Both the position numbers and the translations under genes were made by a program. From positions 177,451,741 through 177,515,740 of the forward strand of contig CM041465.1 of the NCBI GenBank assembly GCA_023213395.1: a stretch of 64,000 nt of DNA, in the 5' to 3' direction. The notes under the pieces were generated by a model. That model had not been told where the DNA came from. It saw nothing but the letters and a program-made list of their open reading frames with translations, and ran no database searches. This stretch comes from Cycas panzhihuaensis. Lineage: Eukaryota; Cycadophyta. Position 1 is the first letter of the stretch, and each line of letters begins with the position of its first letter. Of the stretch, positions 10,073 through 21,059 are shown in pieces.

Positions 10073-10930
10073 TTATTTCCTTTCATCAAATATCATATCT
10101 CTACTTACATAAAGTTTATTTATCTCTGCATCAAGACAACGATATGCCTTTGAATGACTTCTATACCCAACCATTATACAATCTATGCTTTTGTTATCTA
10201 ACTTGGTTCTTTTCTTGTCAGGAATGTGTATATATGGTTTGCAGCCAAAAATCTTAAGATGACCTACATTCGGTTTGTGACTTGTCCATGCCTCTTCTGG
10301 TGTTACCTCTTGCAGTGATTGAGTTAGACTCCTATTAATCAAGTATATAGCTATGTTTATAGCCTCTACCCAATATTTCTTTGTGACTTCACTATCATTT
10401 AACATATATTGATCCATTTCTAGAACTGTTCTATTCATTCTTTCTGCTACCTCGTTTGATTGAGGTGTATACAAAGTTGTGACTTATCTGCAGATTCCAT
10501 GTATTTTGCAGAAATGAGTAAATTCATTGGATATAAACTCACCTCCTCCATCTGAGCGAATGCATTTTATCTTCTTGTTGCTTTCTTGTTATGTTTCATC
10601 TTTAAATTATTTAAAATAATTGAAGGTCTCAGATTTGCTGGACAAAAAATACACCCATGTTCTTCTAGAGAAGTCATCAATGAAAGTAAAAAAATACCTT
10701 GCTCCATTTGTTGAAACTGGTGTGAACAAACCACATAGATCAGTATGAATTAGATTCGGTTTATCTCATGCATTCCATGTGCTTGTTGAAAATGGAATCA
10801 TGTGTTGTTTCCCCATCGTACAACTTTTACATATAAATGAGTTAAATAAAATATCAGGCAATCCATTCACCATCTTTGTTCTTTTTGGTTTCTCTAATCT
10901 ATCATGTGAAATATGACCATACTTCAAATG
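10073..10930 (-). pseudogene. Element B integrase
   Basis: From right to left: KYGHISHDRLEKP and CKSCTMGKQ (HHCC arm), [10 protein letters not shown] (first Asp), [26 protein letters not shown] (second Asp), then in the open part 10073-10474 SNEVAERMNRTVLE (Glu), YWVEAINIAIYLINR, KIFGCKPYIHIPDKKR and SRDMIFDE. All three DDE residues are kept although stops interrupt the chain (for example after GICR). Integrates cDNA. Wholly inside element B, upstream of its RT. Confidence 0.85.
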
Positions 10931-11204
10931 CTATATTTCATTAGTATCATTACTGGTCACAAGAAGTAAATTTACATTATAATGGGATTTTGTGGGTCCT
11001 TTATTAGGCAATACAGGAGTAGAGAGAACCTTATAGAGCCTATTACATTTTTCTCCCTTTGCTATTATAACACCATTCCTTTTCATGCCTAGAATGTAAC
11101 AAAGGCCATTCTCATCAAATATTATCCTCAATTTCTTATCACTTAACTGGGATATTGACAAAAGATTTTTTTTTCAATCCTGGTACAAAGAATACATTGC
11201 ATAT

Positions 11205-11471
11205 CTATTGAATATTTCCTTTAATTTCTATGGCAATTTGGCCTATTCCCTTTATATGCAAAGGGAAATTGTCCCCTAATTCTAAAGATTTATCAAGATC
11301 ATATGGTTTGATGATTTCAAACCATTCTTTAATTCCTGTCATGTCATGTGAGGCTCCTGAATCAATATACCAATTTTCTGAAGCATTGGTGCTCACTGCT
11401 AACGCTACTATGAATGTTATTTCAACTTCTTCTTTTGTAGTGTCTGGTTCTCTACTGTAGTTTCTGGTCAC
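11205..11471 (-). pseudogene. Element B protease
   Basis: WYIDSGASHDMTG is the copia aspartic protease active site (Asp-Ser-Gly), followed by LELGDNFPLHIKGIGQIAI, the family's second conserved block. The frame stops at 11205, and 10931-11161 (LSDKKLRIIFDENGLCYILG) continues toward the gag-pre-integrase in another frame. Confidence 0.85.
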
Positions 11472-11479
11472 TTGCTTCC

Positions 11480-12365
11480 TTTTTTGAATTTCGTCCCTTC
11501 TTTGGTGACATTAGTATGGAAAGTGACATGTTTGTCTATAATGGTAGCAAATATTAAAGGCTTTGTAGCTACTCGAAAAATGGCCAAGTTTACCAATATT
11601 GAAATAGACTCTTTCATCACATGGTGGATTAAGGATCATTCTTCCTCATCCCCTTCCTTCATTCCAATGACCTCTATAGCCTATTGTTGTTCTTCCTTGC
11701 ATCTTGGGATTATATTGTCCTCTTCCTCGACCTCCCAAGTGAAGTTTAGTTACAAGTGCTTCTTCAACCTTTAAGTCTTCTTCATATCTCGGATTCCTTT
11801 GCTCTTGACTGAGCATATGACCTGTAAGAACATAAAAGGTCATAATAGCAGTTTTCCCTCCTCCAGTCAGCATGTTTACCATGTTATCAAACGACTTTGG
11901 TAATTTTTTGAATACAAGATGTATTTATTTAGTGTTGAGTATTTTGTCTCCAGTTATGAGAAGAGTAGTTTTAATATTGGTCAATTTGGCTATGAAGTCT
12001 AATAAAGTTTGACCTTCTTTCATCTTGAGCTTATAAAGTTCTTCTCTTAGGGCAACAATCCTAGCTTTGCTTTTCAGACTAAACATAGAGGACATTATTT
12101 TCTATATCTCATGAGCACTTTCAACACCATCCACATAGACTAGCAAAGAATTTGAGATTGAAAGTTTTAGCACAGAAAGAGTAATATTGTTTCTTTCCTC
12201 CTAATTTAGCAAATTGACTATGTTAGAGGGTTGTTTTTCATCACCAGCAGTGATTTTCCAGGCATGCTTAGCTCTTAAGAGACCTTTTATCTTGATTTTC
12301 TAAATGCTAAAATTTATTTTAGTTAATTTATTATTCTCAGACAAGGAACCAGTAGAGGAGGCCAT
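11480..12365 (-). pseudogene. Element B gag
   Basis: ATG at 12363-12365 begins MASSTGSLSENNKLTKINF, a copia gag N-terminus. Then come HAWKITAGDE, KMKEGQTLLDFIAKLTNI, and the open part 11646-11882 (MVNMLTGGG, EDLKVEEALVTK, an Arg-Gly-rich GGRGRGQYN). Two zinc-knuckle remnants follow (VYFNIGKLGHFSSS and ICYHYRQTCHF), with Cys residues lost. Stops are scattered. The opposite-strand ORFs here are shadows. Confidence 0.8.
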
Positions 12366-13007
12366 GATTAATCACAAATTTAATTTTTGATATGATTATA
12401 CGAATATATGGATTTTCATGTGAAACTCAAAGTGTACGGATGGGAAAAAACAAGATGCCAATTAATGGATCTAAACAATAGGTGTCTGAATTTGAAGTTA
12501 TTTTTCCAAAACTCTCTCAAGTCTGAGAGAAACAACACTATCAATGTGCAAACCTGCGCCCCTAGGATTATGAGGAGAATAATGAAAAAACTCTCAAAAC
12601 TAAGAAAAAACTCAATAAAATATGATCTGATCTCTTTGATTTATAGTGAGAGAGAGTTTAAGTACTTAATACCCCAGATTCAAGCTAAATTTTTGAGAAA
12701 ATTTGAAGTGGAAGGCCTCTAAACCCATGTGCCTATAGAACTAGAAGTCTCTTAAAATGACTGCAAATGATGTCAGTCATGAAGAGAATAATGTCAAGAG
12801 TAAGTTTCATGAGATTCTAACTACTTTGATTTTTTGTCGGCAGTACAATTCTGTACTCCATTCATACTCGACTCAGTGCACAGATCACGAACCTTTATCT
12901 GAGACTTGGCTTGATGAATATCTTAGTTCTTCTTTAACTTGCTTAACCTAATACTCCTTTTGGTTATCAAAGGCCTAATTCTCTCACAAGTAGAGGAACT
13001 TCAACAA
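12366..13007 (-). other. Element B 5' leader
   Basis: The untranslated leader between PBS and gag ATG on the minus strand. The plus-strand open frames at 12408-12722 and 12757-12951 show no family resemblance and I treat them as chance. Confidence 0.6.
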
Positions 13008-13022
13008 CTTACTCTGATACCA
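13008..13022 (-). other. Primer binding site of element B
   Basis: Minus strand reads TGGTATCAGAGTAAG directly at the LTR edge, initiator tRNA-Met type. Confidence 0.9.
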
Positions 13023-13230
13023 TGTAGAAAGGATTCTCTCATGTGTCTTTATTGATCATTTGTAGATGTATAAATATAATTTAAAGTATGCGGGACAAAT
13101 GGCAACTGCTTAATGAGATTATGCCACTTGTCATTTTAGAGGAGAAAGGAGGCAATGATATATGACCCTTACAAGAAACTTTAGACAACCTAAATAAAAC
13201 ATTATTGTAGACAAAACATTACCTTTTACA
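13023..13230 (-). repeat. 5' LTR of element B
   Basis: 208 bp, TGTAGAAAGG to TTTTACA; about 22 differences from the 3' LTR. Followed by the TSD ttaag at 13231-13235. Confidence 0.92.
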
Positions 13231-13235
13231 TTAAG

Positions 13236-13470
13236 TGAACTTAAATTAGATTACTTAAGTGAAATTCACTTTCATGTGCATTATGTGTAATTTCATTTCA
13301 CCTAACTTTAATGCTTCCTCTCTCAATATAAAAGTAAAATTTCAATAGAGGAGGCTCATTCTTACCTCCCCATTTTGTGAGAGCTACTCTCTTTCTCTCA
13401 AGTCTCTCTTGCTTCCATATTTACCTTTATGTTTAGTGCATGGAGATAAATGATAGATCCACTCTTTTCA
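13236..13470 (+). repeat. 5' LTR of element C, right portion
   Basis: It matches 20824-21059 of the 3' LTR. A TATAAAAG box is at 13327-13334 (20916-20923 in the 3' LTR). Ends ...ctcttttca. Confidence 0.9.
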
Positions 13471-13472
13471 TG

Positions 13473-13484
13473 TGGTATCAAAGC
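13473..13484 (+). other. Primer binding site of element C
   Basis: TGGTATCAAAGC, one change from the initiator tRNA-Met complement, 2 nt after the LTR. Confidence 0.88.
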
Positions 13485-15584
13485 TTGCTTCCTTTATATT
13501 CCTCACTTACACTTACAATGGAGCCATCACTTCCTTCTCCCCTACAATCCATATGGTAAAGGATATTGTAAAAGTGGATTTAGAAATATTTTTAAGTTTT
13601 TATCATAGTATATTTAGTATTGTTTGCTTTCCCTTTATCTTTTGTAGGTTTAGAAACATAATATAAGGAGTTATAATGCCCAAGGATTCCAATCCTTTAG
13701 TAGCCATTTATGCTATCTCATTCTTCTTTTCTTTCCCCTCTTTTTGTCCATTTAGCAAGGTAAAATGCTACTAAAAATTTTCTAGCTTTTAGAAAATTAT
13801 TTATAAGGGCAAGTTTTACCCATTATTTTTTAAGAATTTGGAGCCATTTAAAATATTCATCATTATATGCTCTCACATTTCCCATATTGGGATCTTGGTG
13901 ATCAAAACATGATGGAAATTTCATATGGTATCATGTGTTGATAAGATATTTATAAGTTAAATTTTTTGTAGAAATAAAATCTACTTACTTAAATTCATAA
14001 GTTTGCTAAAAATTCTATAAAGCTCTAATTGACTTAATTCTAATTTCTAAGGATGAGGCTCTGAGTCTAGTTTTTAGTGCCAAAATTGGCACCTAATTTC
14101 ATTATTGTATGAAAAAGTTATTACTATTTTAGTAAATAATAGTTATTTTTAGTAAGAATTTTAGAAAAGTATATTCTGCTAATTTTGTAGGACTACTAAA
14201 AATTTTGTAAAAATTACTTGGACTTGATTCCACTTCTTAAAGATGTAGCTTTGAGTCTAGTTTACAACACAAAATATGGCACTCAATTTCATTATCGTAG
14301 AAGAATGTTATTACTCTTTTAGTGAAGACTACTTTTTTAATAAAAAAAAAGTGAAGAAATTTTCTTTCTTCTTTTTATAAGGCTTAAAAGCCCATTATAA
14401 AGGTGAATAAAAAAACATCTAGATCAGAGAAATAATCGATGTTCTCATTCACTTATTAATATTATATTTTAATACTCTAAAATCACTTTAAACAAGCACT
14501 CTAAATATACTCCAAGCAAGCAGTCCAAAAGCACTCTATTTTTAGTTGTATATATGTTTGATATAAATTCGATAATCTTTTCACTCTCTATAAAAGGAAC
14601 ACATCATGTACATTATTTTTTACCATCTTGTACCTATTTATATACTCACTAAGGTTGAGGTACCTTAGTTGGTAAAATTCTATGCCATAAAGGAGGCAAG
14701 GTTTGGTTAGCCACAACATTGTATCTCAATCAGGGACCATTTTGATAACTAACTGAAAAAACTGAAACTTTAATACAAGATTAAAATATACCCAATCTAA
14801 TATCTGTCATAGCCATGGGTATGCATGTACCACTCTTTGGAGGAGGTATATAGCTAATCATTATTGAACTAAATGAGGATTAGGAGTACTTGGGCTCTGT
14901 TGTGACTTGGATTTCATCACCAGGCACAATTGTGGGTATCATGGGTTAAGGCCAACTTAATTCTACTATAAGCCTAAGCATACTTTCAACAACCTCAACT
15001 ATATATTAGACACAAGTTAGAGGTTATTGGGTTGATTACGTATCCTACATTTGAGTTTTAAGTTATGTATACACAATGATATCAGCTTCTACATTGGCTT
15101 ATAATCATGTATATTAATCACTTATTTATTAAAGGTGATCCAAGTGTAATTATAATCATAGTAATTCTCATACTCCTATTGCATTAGGTTAATATTTACC
15201 ACAAGTATTAGTGGCCAATTTTCATCATAGTGTTTCTCATATTCCTACTACATCAAGTTAATATTTGCCACAAGTATTAGTGGCTAATTTTCATCATAGT
15301 GCTTCTCATATTCCTGTTGCATTAGGTTAATATTTGCTACAATTGTTGGTGGCTAATTTTCATCATAGTACTTCTCATATTTTTGCTGCGTGTGGTTAAT
15401 ATTTGTCACAAGTATTGGTGACTTTTCTCTAAGTTGCTCCCTTCATCTTTGAACAACCATTCTCACTTCTTCTTCTTTTTGCTACACTACTTTATTACAT
15501 CTCCCATTTGTAAATAGTGATTGGTCATTTATTGCCATCACTTTTATAGTCCCTTGTTCATTTCTTCCCTTCTTAAAAGAAACT
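13485..15584 (+). other. Long 5' leader of element C
   Basis: About 2.1 kb without a family-like open frame. The block at about 14700-14960 is conserved with the leader of element D (31280-31540). It contains ctttggaggaggtatatagc and gacttggatttcatcacc in both. From 15167 there is a 69-bp tandem array. The rest is AT-rich with no recognisable content. Confidence 0.7.
15167..15430 (+). repeat. 69-bp tandem array, about four copies, in the leader of C
   Basis: The word ctca of 'tctcatattcct' recurs at 15167, 15236, 15305 and 15374, exactly 69 bp apart. Each unit carries ggttaatattt, acaagtattagtggc and ttttcatcatag variants. Element D has a single related unit near 31725-31795. Confidence 0.85.
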
Positions 15585-16960
15585 ATATCTTCATAGTTCA
15601 AGCAAAATGTGAACTACATTCTTTATTGAGAGGTAACATTTTATCATTAATTACATAATTAATGTATGTAATGATGATATGTATCATATTGTTAGAGGCT
15701 GGTTACACGTCAAGTTATAACACTTACCAATCCAATCATGTATTTATGAAATTCATCGACTCAGTAAAGTTGTTAAGTTCTCTTATTAGCCTTTGGTCTT
15801 CTGATTGAATCTTAACATTCTTAAAGGGAAAGAAAATTGGGACATGTGGTTCACTAGTGTTAGAAATGCTATAAAGTATGAAGGTTTTTGGAGAGATCAC
15901 TTGTAACTTATACTATTTATTACTACTACAACTACCATAACTATTTTTGGAGGAACTGCTCTAATTGCTTCCACTGAAGCTACAGCCAAATACCAATGGG
16001 AACTTGATGATGATAAAATTTGTGTAGAGATACTTCTTGTTATTTATTATTCCCTACATAATCTCATTGATGAATTCGTATATGATACAACATAGAAAGT
16101 TCTTGAAGTTCTGACACTAAATTAGACTTAGAATTTGTTCACTTAGTATTGAAGATAAATAAATTAAAAATATAGAAAGAATATGTAAGTGAGACAATTA
16201 ATCTCCTTCATCCAATTAAGGAAGCCATTGATAAAGATTTCTAGACTTAATGCCTTATATGGGCTTTATTGATTCAATCATGTCTCGATATCCCATATTA
16301 CAAAAATCTACTAGGAAGTTTTCAATCTAGTGGCACCTTGAAGACCCTAAAACTTGAGGCTCTTTTTAATAAGTTCATTGAATTTGATAAGACCTTCGAT
16401 ACCAACTTCGCTACTACATCGGATTCAGCTAATGCTGCTTTTAAAGTGGAAGAAGATCTTTTTTATACCAAAAATCAAAGTCAATTCACTTGTAGAGGTG
16501 ATAATTCCTATGGAAGAGATAAAGGTAGACAACAAGGATAATGTCCTCATGGTAAACGGGCTCCTCAACTCCAACAAAAATAGTCTGAAGGCTAAGGCCA
16601 AAATAATCAACCTAGACCCAGATCCAGCAATCAGAGACAATCCAACCAACCCAATACTTCTTATAGGACTAGAAATTAAATAATTATGTACTAAAGGTAT
16701 CATAGAAAATGACATTATGCCAAAAATTATAAAACTACCACCAATAAACTACCAAGCTATCAATAATACCATGATGCATATAATGTTGATAATACTTATT
16801 TTGAAGATACATTTAGTGGAACATAATTTGCTTATGCATACCTTCAAAGAATTGGGACCACTTCATCAAATGTTATTAACATATCTACTACGTATATTGA
16901 GGCTCATTATGGCTATGCTTATTCGCTTTTGCTTTATCACTTGGAGTTGCAGATAGTGCC
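15585..16960 (+). pseudogene. Element C gag, start codon lost
   Basis: By alignment to element D gag the start is at 15585, where ATG is ATA. Recognisable text: FKQNVNY, then after a 191-bp insertion KENWDMWFTS, KYEGFWRD, LIDEF, and the open part 16269-16541 (YYKNLLGSFQSSGTLKTLKLEALFNKFIEFDKTFDTNF, VEEDLFYTKNQ). Stops follow each segment. The Lys/Arg-rich tail and zinc region are decayed. Gag would form the particle. The overlapping frame 16354-16683 is a shadow. Confidence 0.75.
15624..15814. mobile_element. 191-bp insertion in gag of C with 8-bp target duplication
   Basis: acattctt occurs at 15616-15623 and 15815-15822. The related element D reads straight through this position (31838-31860) without the extra DNA. 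No clear terminal inverted repeats. The interior has the AT-rich partial palindrome attaattacataattaat. An 8-bp duplication is typical of hAT-type elements or MITEs; the family is inference. Confidence 0.6.
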
Positions 16961-16974
16961 ACCTTAAATACTTC

Positions 16975-17580
16975 ATCTTGGATCATGGATATTGTAGCAA
17001 CACAATATATGACTTGTCATCACTAGTTCTTTTAGGATTTTGACTTTGAAATTCATGGTGTTGTACACATGGCTAACAAATCATCTTAGTTACTCAAAGG
17101 ACTTGGAACTATTTGCTTGAAACTCTGAGGCCTTCTAGATTTTATCCTTATTGATGTTTTATATATTCCTACTATGAAGCAGAACCTGCTCTCCTTATCT
17201 ACCCTTGTCTCTCATGGATTTGATCTGAGTGTAACTACAAATAATCAAACTCTCTATGTCATTCACCCTCCCTTAAATATTGTAGTTATGACTGAAATTC
17301 TTGATGGCAAATTTTTTTGCCTAAGTGACTCACTATCCTCTAAAGCTAACTATGTTAATGATGACTTTTCTTTTACCACAACCCTAACTCCTCAAAAGTT
17401 ATCCTAAGTAGCTCTATGACATGCTTATATGGGCCATGTTAAAATTGATTATTTAAGAGAACTACATGCCACTCTTCTTAGTATACTTAGGCTCTCCTCT
17501 AAGCCCTTCAAATGTAAAGCATGTATCATTGCCAAATCTTAAAGACAACCCTTTCCTCATAGCAAGTGGAAATCTAGCCA
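16975..17580 (+). pseudogene. Element C protease and gag-pre-integrase
   Basis: SWIMDIVATQYMTC near 16979 corresponds to the Asp-Thr-Gly site, now DIV. Then VLYIPTMKQNLLSLSTLVSHGFDLSV (the open part 17174-17407) and HAYMGHVKIDYLREL. The Cys pair of the zinc arm follows as FKCKACIIAKS. Stops at 17406 and elsewhere break it. Protease would be inactive. Confidence 0.75.
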
Positions 17581-18350
17581 ACCTTTGTAGCTTGTATACT
17601 TAGATATATGCAGTCCTATACCCATCCCTTCTCTGAAACAAAAGTAGTATTATATTACATTTATTAATGATTTTACTAAGAAAGTATGGGTTACTTTTCT
17701 TGAAAAAAAAGATGAAGCTTTTTCTATGTTTTAGTTTTCAAGGCTTACATGGAAAATGAATCTAGATTCAAGATCAAAATAGTGAAGATTGATAATGGTA
17801 ATAAGTATATCTCTAATGAGTTTGAATCATACCTATGTCACCATGGGATCAAACATCAAACCACTATTACAAGTACACCCTAACAAAATAGAATTACCAA
17901 GTCTATGAACAAGACCATCATGAATATGGCTCATGCTATGCTAGTATATAAGAACGTCCTTGTCTATCTTTGGGCTCAAGCTATCTGGACTATCATGTAT
18001 TGCGTCAACACTATTATTCCCTCTAATCTCAACCCCTCTCTATATAAAATGTGGTATGGATAAACCCGCTCTATCTCCCACTTCAAAAATTTTTGCTCTA
18101 TTTGTTATGCTCACATTCTAGAGGAACACAGAAACAAGCTCTAGGATAGAGCCCTCAAAGTTATCTTTGTTGGATACCCTATGGACAAAAAGGGATACAA
18201 GGTTTTTCTACCTTCATAGCATAAAATCATCATTACTAGAGATGTTATCTTTGTGGAGACTAAAGATCAATTGCTTAGACTTAACTCTAAGATGCTTTCA
18301 TACTGATTTAATAATACTATTGAATTTGATATCTAGATTCTAAAATTTAG
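17581..18350 (+). pseudogene. Element C integrase
   Basis: LVYLDICSPIP (first Asp), YYITFINDFTKKVWVTF, KIVKIDNGNKY (second Asp region), then HPNKIELPSL-like text where QQNG...ER is expected, with stops at former Gln codons. Downstream come MAHAMLVYKNVLVYLWAQAIW, KNFCSICYAHILEEHRNKL, VGYPMDKKGYKVFLPS and TRDVIFVET. The catalytic Glu region is degraded (ITKSMN). Confidence 0.75.
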
Positions 18351-18659
18351 GGGGAGAGATACTCAATAGTTATACAAAATCGTAGAATTTGATAGTAGAG
18401 CCCTAGAGGATACAAGTTATGACTCTTAGCTAATGTATGAACATCTAGCACTATCATTTGAGAATAGCCAGAGTTGACTAAGGAAAATCTATAGCAGAAG
18501 GACTACCTTCTCTAACATCAATGGTTGACCCATTTTCTCTAATATCACCAACTTCCTTCATGCTAAATATTTCACATGATCCTTTTTAGGATCAAAACAA
18601 GTACCAAGAGGCTATGGAAATGAAAACCTCATTTCTAACTTAAGGTTTTCATGAAGCCT

Positions 18660-19560
18660 ACTAGCTACACAAGGACATGCGACCAAATGAGGTAGGTAAA
18701 ACTAGCACTAGAAGTTGCCATATAACAAGGATGTATAAATCACTTTCTATTAAGCTTGAACCAATAGAACTACATCTTGCTCTTAATGAAGAGCCCCTAA
18801 TGTACCAAGAATCTATAAAGCATGCAACTTGGAGAAATACCATAAACAAAGAGTACCAATCTCTTATTAAGCATGATATGTAGGAGCTTGTTGATCTACC
18901 AGTTAGAAGAAAGATAGTTTAAAATAAATGGGTGTTCAAAAATAAGTATAGAACATATGGCATCCTAGAAAAACACAAGGCAATGTTGGTAGTAAAAGGA
19001 TCCATGCAAAGGAAAGGTATTAACTACACTAAAATATTTACTCCTATAACCAAGTGGCCTACAATCATAACTCTCCTAGCCTTAGCTACCCAATAGGATT
19101 GGAAAATCCACCAACTTAATGTTAAGACCACATTTCTTAATGGGGACCTTAAAAACAAAATTTATATAGCTCATCCAGAAGTATATGAGATTATTAGTCA
19201 TGAGCATAAGATTTGTAGGCTTAGAAAATCCTTATATGGCCTAAAGTAAGCCCCTTGTGTTTGGTTTACCAAGTTGTCTGAAAGAATAAAGCAACTTAGA
19301 TATGAGACTTGTGACTATCAAGATATTGATACAACACTATCCATCAAGTACCAAAATTATAAAGTTACTTACCTCTTAATCTTTATAGATGATATGCTAA
19401 TAACGAGGAATAATAAATAGGTAATCAACTAGCTAAAGAAGGACCTTGCTAAAACTTTTGAATTGTCTAACCTTAGGTTGATGGAATATTACTTGGGAAT
19501 TAAAGTAACTCAAAAGAATGTCAAAATCTTTCTCTCTAAGAAAAATATATCAACAATCTT
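18660..19560 (+). pseudogene. Element C reverse transcriptase
   Basis: YQESIKHATWRNTINKEYQSL leads into NKWVFKNKY, DWKIHQLNVKTTFLNGDL, RLRKSLYGLK followed by a TAA at the former Gln, VWFTKLSERIKQL, YLLIFIDDMLIT (the YVDD box as FIDD, both Asp kept), and MEYYLGIKVTQ. At least eight in-frame stops, most at former Gln or Trp codons. It would copy the element RNA into cDNA. The open frame 18677-18883 is its N-terminal part. Confidence 0.8.
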
Positions 19561-19779
19561 TTGAAAAAATTTTAGTTGGAAAGTGCTTGACTAGTGGCTA
19601 TACCTATGGAACCTAATATTAAACTCTAAGCTGATGGTGACACTAGAGAGGTAGACACAACACTTTATACGTAACTTTAGGTAGTCTCATCTATACTACT
19701 AACATAAGGCCATATATTGTACACTCTATCAATATTCCTATAAGATTCATGATAAATCCTAAGTAGAATCATTGGCAAG

Positions 19780-20310
19780 CTGCAATACAAGTGTTAAGGT
19801 ACCTGAAGATGACTAGCAAGTATGGTTTATTACATGAACCCAATGTAGAATTTAAACTTTATGCATACACAGACTCATACTTTTCCAGAGATAAAGACAT
19901 AGGAGGATCTATGTCTAGGTATGTAACATTTCTTAGAATAACACCAATATCATAGAGATCTAGATGGAAGAAGATAGTTGCAGACTCAACTGTTGAAGCT
20001 AAATATATTACTGGTTTTGAGACAAGCAAGGAGGTGACATGGCTTAGAAAATTATTGAATATATTGAATGCCACCCAAATAAGTTCTATTAGCGTATATG
20101 TAGATAATTAGTCTACAATCCAAATGGATAAAAATCCTATATTTCATGATCATACTAAATATATAAGTATGAAAGTCCATAGGATTAGAGAACTAGTTCA
20201 TGATGGCACAATACAACTAGAGTATTACCCCATAATAGATCAAGTGGCTGATATTTTCACCAAACTATTGAAGAAAGGTAACTCAAACTTAGGGCCTCTA
20301 TCTCTAAGTG
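19780..20310 (+). pseudogene. Element C RNase H
   Basis: LKMTSKYGLLHEPNVEFKLYAYTDSYFSRDKDIGGSMSRYV corresponds to the DSDFAGD block (second acid changed), then STVEAKYITGFETSKEVTWLRKLL, VYVDN followed by a stop, and NPIFHDHTKYISMKVHRIRELVHDGTIQLEY (the open part 20124-20315) with IFTKLL. Degrades RNA in the hybrid. Ends about 450 bp before the 3' LTR. Confidence 0.75.
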
Positions 20311-20340
20311 ATTGAAGGAGATGATAAAAATACCATCATA

Positions 20341-20454
20341 CTCTGTCTCATTCATGAAAACTACTTATGGGCACAGAAGGACAAGAGTAAGTCTCTGCTA
20401 TATCCCACTTGTGAAAATCCCTTGTGGATGTAAAAGGATAAGGGTTATATTATT
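20341..20454 (+). repeat. 57-bp direct repeat in the 3' UTR of C
   Basis: Two units start at 20341 and 20398 (ctctgtctcattcatgaaaac / ctatatcccacttgtgaaaat), each with a tgtggg/tatggg...aggaYaagRgt core. The same arrangement occurs in D at 36424 and 36481. Confidence 0.75.
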
Positions 20455-20623
20455 TTGGAAAATCAAAACTTATGAAAACTTGAAAGGGCATAGGGGATGA
20501 CCAAATGGTATATGGAGACTCAATAGATTTTAGCTATAAAATTCATTGTGCTAATTGCCTATCTGACTTCATTTATGGAGCCACCTAAGCTAGGTTAGTA
20601 GATTAGAAAGTCTATGGGTTTTC

Positions 20624-20657
20624 TTCCCTATGAGGGTTTCTTCCCTATGAGGGTTTC
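20624..20657 (+). repeat. 17-bp tandem repeat before the 3' LTR of C
   Basis: ttccctatgagggtttc occurs at 20624 and 20641 back to back. D has a single copy (36718-36737). Confidence 0.85.
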
Positions 20658-20761
20658 CCAAAAAAGTGTCATAGTAGTTTGCTTTATAAGAGGTTTAAAT
20701 GAAGACCTCATAGGATAGAATAAAATAAGATGAAATGACCACCTACCATTAAGGGGGTGAT

Positions 20762-21059
20762 TGAAATGGGTTAATATCATAAGGTAATTACATTAGTTGA
20801 TTATTTCTAAAAAGGGTCTTAAGTAAACTTTAAATTAGATCACTTAAGTGAAATACACTTTCATATGCATTATGTATAATTTCATTTTACTTAGCTCTAA
20901 TGCTTCCTCTCTCAATATAAAAGTAAAATCTCAACAGAGGAGGCTCATTCTTATCTCCCTATTTTATGAGAGCTACTCTCTTTCTCTCAAGTCTCTCATG
21001 ATCCCATATTTGCTTGTGTGTTTAGTACATGGAGATCAAGGATAGATATATTCTTTTCA
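20762..21059 (+). repeat. 3' LTR of element C
   Basis: 298 bp, TGAAATGGG to TTTTCA, preceded by the polypurine tract ttaagggggtga (20750-20761). TSD tagac at 21060-21064. Confidence 0.92.

Larger units (their letters stand above)
7976..13230 (-). mobile_element. Copia element B, full length, minus strand
   Basis: 5255 bp, LTRs 7976-8182 and 13023-13230, both TGTAGAAAGG...TTTTACA, about 89% identical by hand count. The TSD ttaag is perfect. PBS lies next to the right LTR and the polypurine tract next to the left one, so transcription ran right to left. The order gag, protease, integrase, RT, RNase H is that of Ty1/copia. Stops, frameshifts and the RT active-site change make it non-functional. 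Confidence 0.93.
7914..21059 (+). mobile_element. Copia element C, full length, containing nested element B
   Basis: The 5' LTR is in two parts, 7914-7975 and 13236-13470, separated by element B. The 3' LTR is 20762-21059. By hand count the LTRs are about 88% identical over 298 bp. PBS, gag, protease, integrase, RT and RNase H are all recognisable in copia order, and all are broken by stops. Without B the element is about 7.9 kb. It is a relative of element D, sharing leader blocks, 3' repeats and coding text. Confidence 0.9.

Noticed and set aside
11230-11460. Plus-strand open frame opposite the protease of B
   Set aside because: It is the antisense of the DSGAS protease frame; no family resemblance.
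12408-12951. Two plus-strand open frames (104 and 64 codons)
   Set aside because: They lie in the 5' leader of minus-strand element B and resemble nothing known.
15167-15430. Possible CRISPR-like array
   Set aside because: The 69-bp units are contiguous direct repeats without unique spacers, and the context is a plant retrotransposon leader.
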